Shown in pieces: positions 63,266 through 64,000 of a DNA stretch of 64,000 bases. The translations under genes and the position numbers were made by a program. The notes beneath the pieces were generated by a model, which saw only the letters and a list, made by a program, of their open reading frames with translations, made no database searches and was not told the DNA's origin. Position 1 is the stretch's first letter. Every line of letters starts with the position of its first letter. The DNA lies in assembly GCA_000209815.1 (NCBI GenBank), contig FP929036.1:415340-479339 (forward strand), given 5' to 3'. The stretch is from Butyrivibrio fibrisolvens 16/4 (lineage in GTDB: Bacteria; Bacillota; Clostridia; Lachnospirales; Lachnospiraceae).

Positions 63266-64000
63266 TTATATTCTCTTGTATACTATGCCGGAATATGCTC
63301 CAACTGTAGTATGAAGGTTTCCTCCTTCAACAGTTATATCGGTCGGCATGATTGAATACCCAACCTCATTACTTAAAATCAATCTCTCCAGCTGACAATT
63401 TAATGGAACTCCAGCTATCCAAACAGGCACATCTACTTCGATTTCATTGCCATTGGAATTTATTATCACAATTATCTGCTCATTTCCAGTAAATCTGCCA
63501 TAGCTGATAAATCCCTGTCCGCAATTCAGGAATACAAAAGAGCCTTCCTTAATAGCCTGACTCTGCTTGTGAATCATAATAATGTCTCTGGTGTAATCTA
63601 CAAGATCGTAGTTAGCATTTCCCCAAGGATATGTGCGGCGTGAATCAGGATCTGTGAACCCGCATACACCAGCCTCATCGCCATAATACAGGGTAGGAGC
63701 ACCTGGCCAGGTGAACTGTACCATCTCGGCCAGCTTCATAACAGGAATGCTAACACCATACTCTGCAGCCTGAGTTCCCTTTGTCTCAATTCGACCAACC
63801 ATATGATTAGTTCTCGTAAGGAATCTGGAATGGTCGTGATTAGAGAGCTGATTCATGGCGCAATACAACGAAGGTGTTTTTAATCTGGCCATAAAATGAA
63901 GCATAGTATTTTTGAAGCGCTCACCATCTCCTAATGCGCTAGGCTGGAATTCATCAGAATGCTTTTCCATACCTGTCAGGAAATATGTAAGAGGCTCCAT
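63266..64000 (-). CDS. GH13 alpha-glycosidase, C-terminal part (cut by window edge)
   Basis: 244 residues are visible and the frame is open to the right edge. The segment contains GH13 conserved region IV (MNQLSNHDHSRF, with the transition-state-stabilising Asp), the YYGDE region (GAPTLYYGDEAGVCGFTDPDSRRTYPWG) and the C-terminal beta domain. This resembles neopullulanase, maltogenic amylase or alpha-glucosidase proteins. It acts on alpha-glucans or malto-oligosaccharides. Part of the same carbohydrate-use neighbourhood as GH94. The nucleophile and acid/base residues lie outside the window. Confidence 0.85.
   Translation of the reverse strand: MEPLTYFLTGMEKHSDEFQPSALGDGERFKNTMLHFMARLKTPSLYCAMNQLSNHDHSRFLTRTNHMVGRIETKGTQAAEYGVSIPVMKLAEMVQFTWPGAPTLYYGDEAGVCGFTDPDSRRTYPWGNANYDLVDYTRDIIMIHKQSQAIKEGSFVFLNCGQGFISYGRFTGNEQIIVIINSNGNEIEVDVPVWIAGVPLNCQLERLILSNEVGYSIMPTDITVEGGNLHTTVGAYSGIVYKRI

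Noticed and set aside
1-64000. CRISPR array, tRNA or rRNA genes
   Set aside because: No regularly spaced repeats and no tRNA or rRNA sequence signatures were seen on either strand.

Overview
The window looks like a chromosomal segment of a low-GC anaerobic Firmicute of the family Lachnospiraceae, close to Butyrivibrio, Pseudobutyrivibrio or Roseburia. The signs are the ribosomal and RNA polymerase proteins, a two-gene SUF system, a GH94 cellobiose phosphorylase, flagellar-type sigma-D promoters and strong GGAGG ribosome binding sites. Almost every gene is on the minus strand. The plus-strand exceptions are the partial esterase, the AraC/PHP pair, the GH94 gene and the rluA-type gene.

Layout. 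1-9.3 kb: the end of a type-B carboxylesterase, a CstA-type carrier, a chemotaxis receptor, a small protein with a sequestered ribosome binding site, the SUF pair, a secreted SGNH hydrolase, and an AraC regulator with a PHP phosphatase. 9.3-20.5 kb: a NarL-type two-component system in one operon with an ABC-2 exporter, an ABC-F ATPase, a patatin, a LytTR/LiaF-like pair and a split DUF2298 membrane protein. 20.5-28.6 kb: an AGCS symporter, YbaK, a YczE-type protein, an LUD/VOC pair, a membrane-anchored metalloprotease and small accessory enzymes. 29.0-38.5 kb: an island flanked by direct repeats of the tuf 3' end and terminator. It holds an Agr-like two-component system, four proteins with no signal peptide, an Abi_2/HEPN gene and a truncated mobilization gene. 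38.5-54.5 kb: the core cluster rpmG-secE-nusG-rplK-rplA-(L10 leader)-rplJ-rplL / rpoB-rpoC / rpsL-rpsG-fusA-tuf. 54.5-64 kb: a cellobiose-type locus (ABC sugar importer, LacI regulator, GH94 phosphorylase), then rluA, a J-domain gene and a partial GH13 enzyme.

Most notable candidate system. Inside the tuf island, two promoters share one architecture: a 9-bp repeat, 12 bp, the 9-bp repeat again (21-bp period), 6 bp, a sigma-D -35 (TAAA/TAAC), 15 bp, and a sigma-D -10 (GCCGATAT/GTCGATAG). A weaker third copy lies before the FliD-like gene. The 21-bp period fits a LytTR dimer, and a LytTR response regulator and AgrC-like kinase are encoded between these promoters. I infer a flagellar-sigma-dependent, two-component-activated regulon of leaderless, possibly flagellum-exported proteins of unknown function.

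Data quality. Eleven places carry single-base frameshifts in or next to short, mostly A/T homopolymers. They lie in otherwise well-conserved genes, and ten of them are missing bases. This looks more like residual assembly error than decay, so the split genes are described with their probable reconstructed extent. A separate point is that RpoB has Val where Escherichia coli has Asp516 in the rifampicin pocket.
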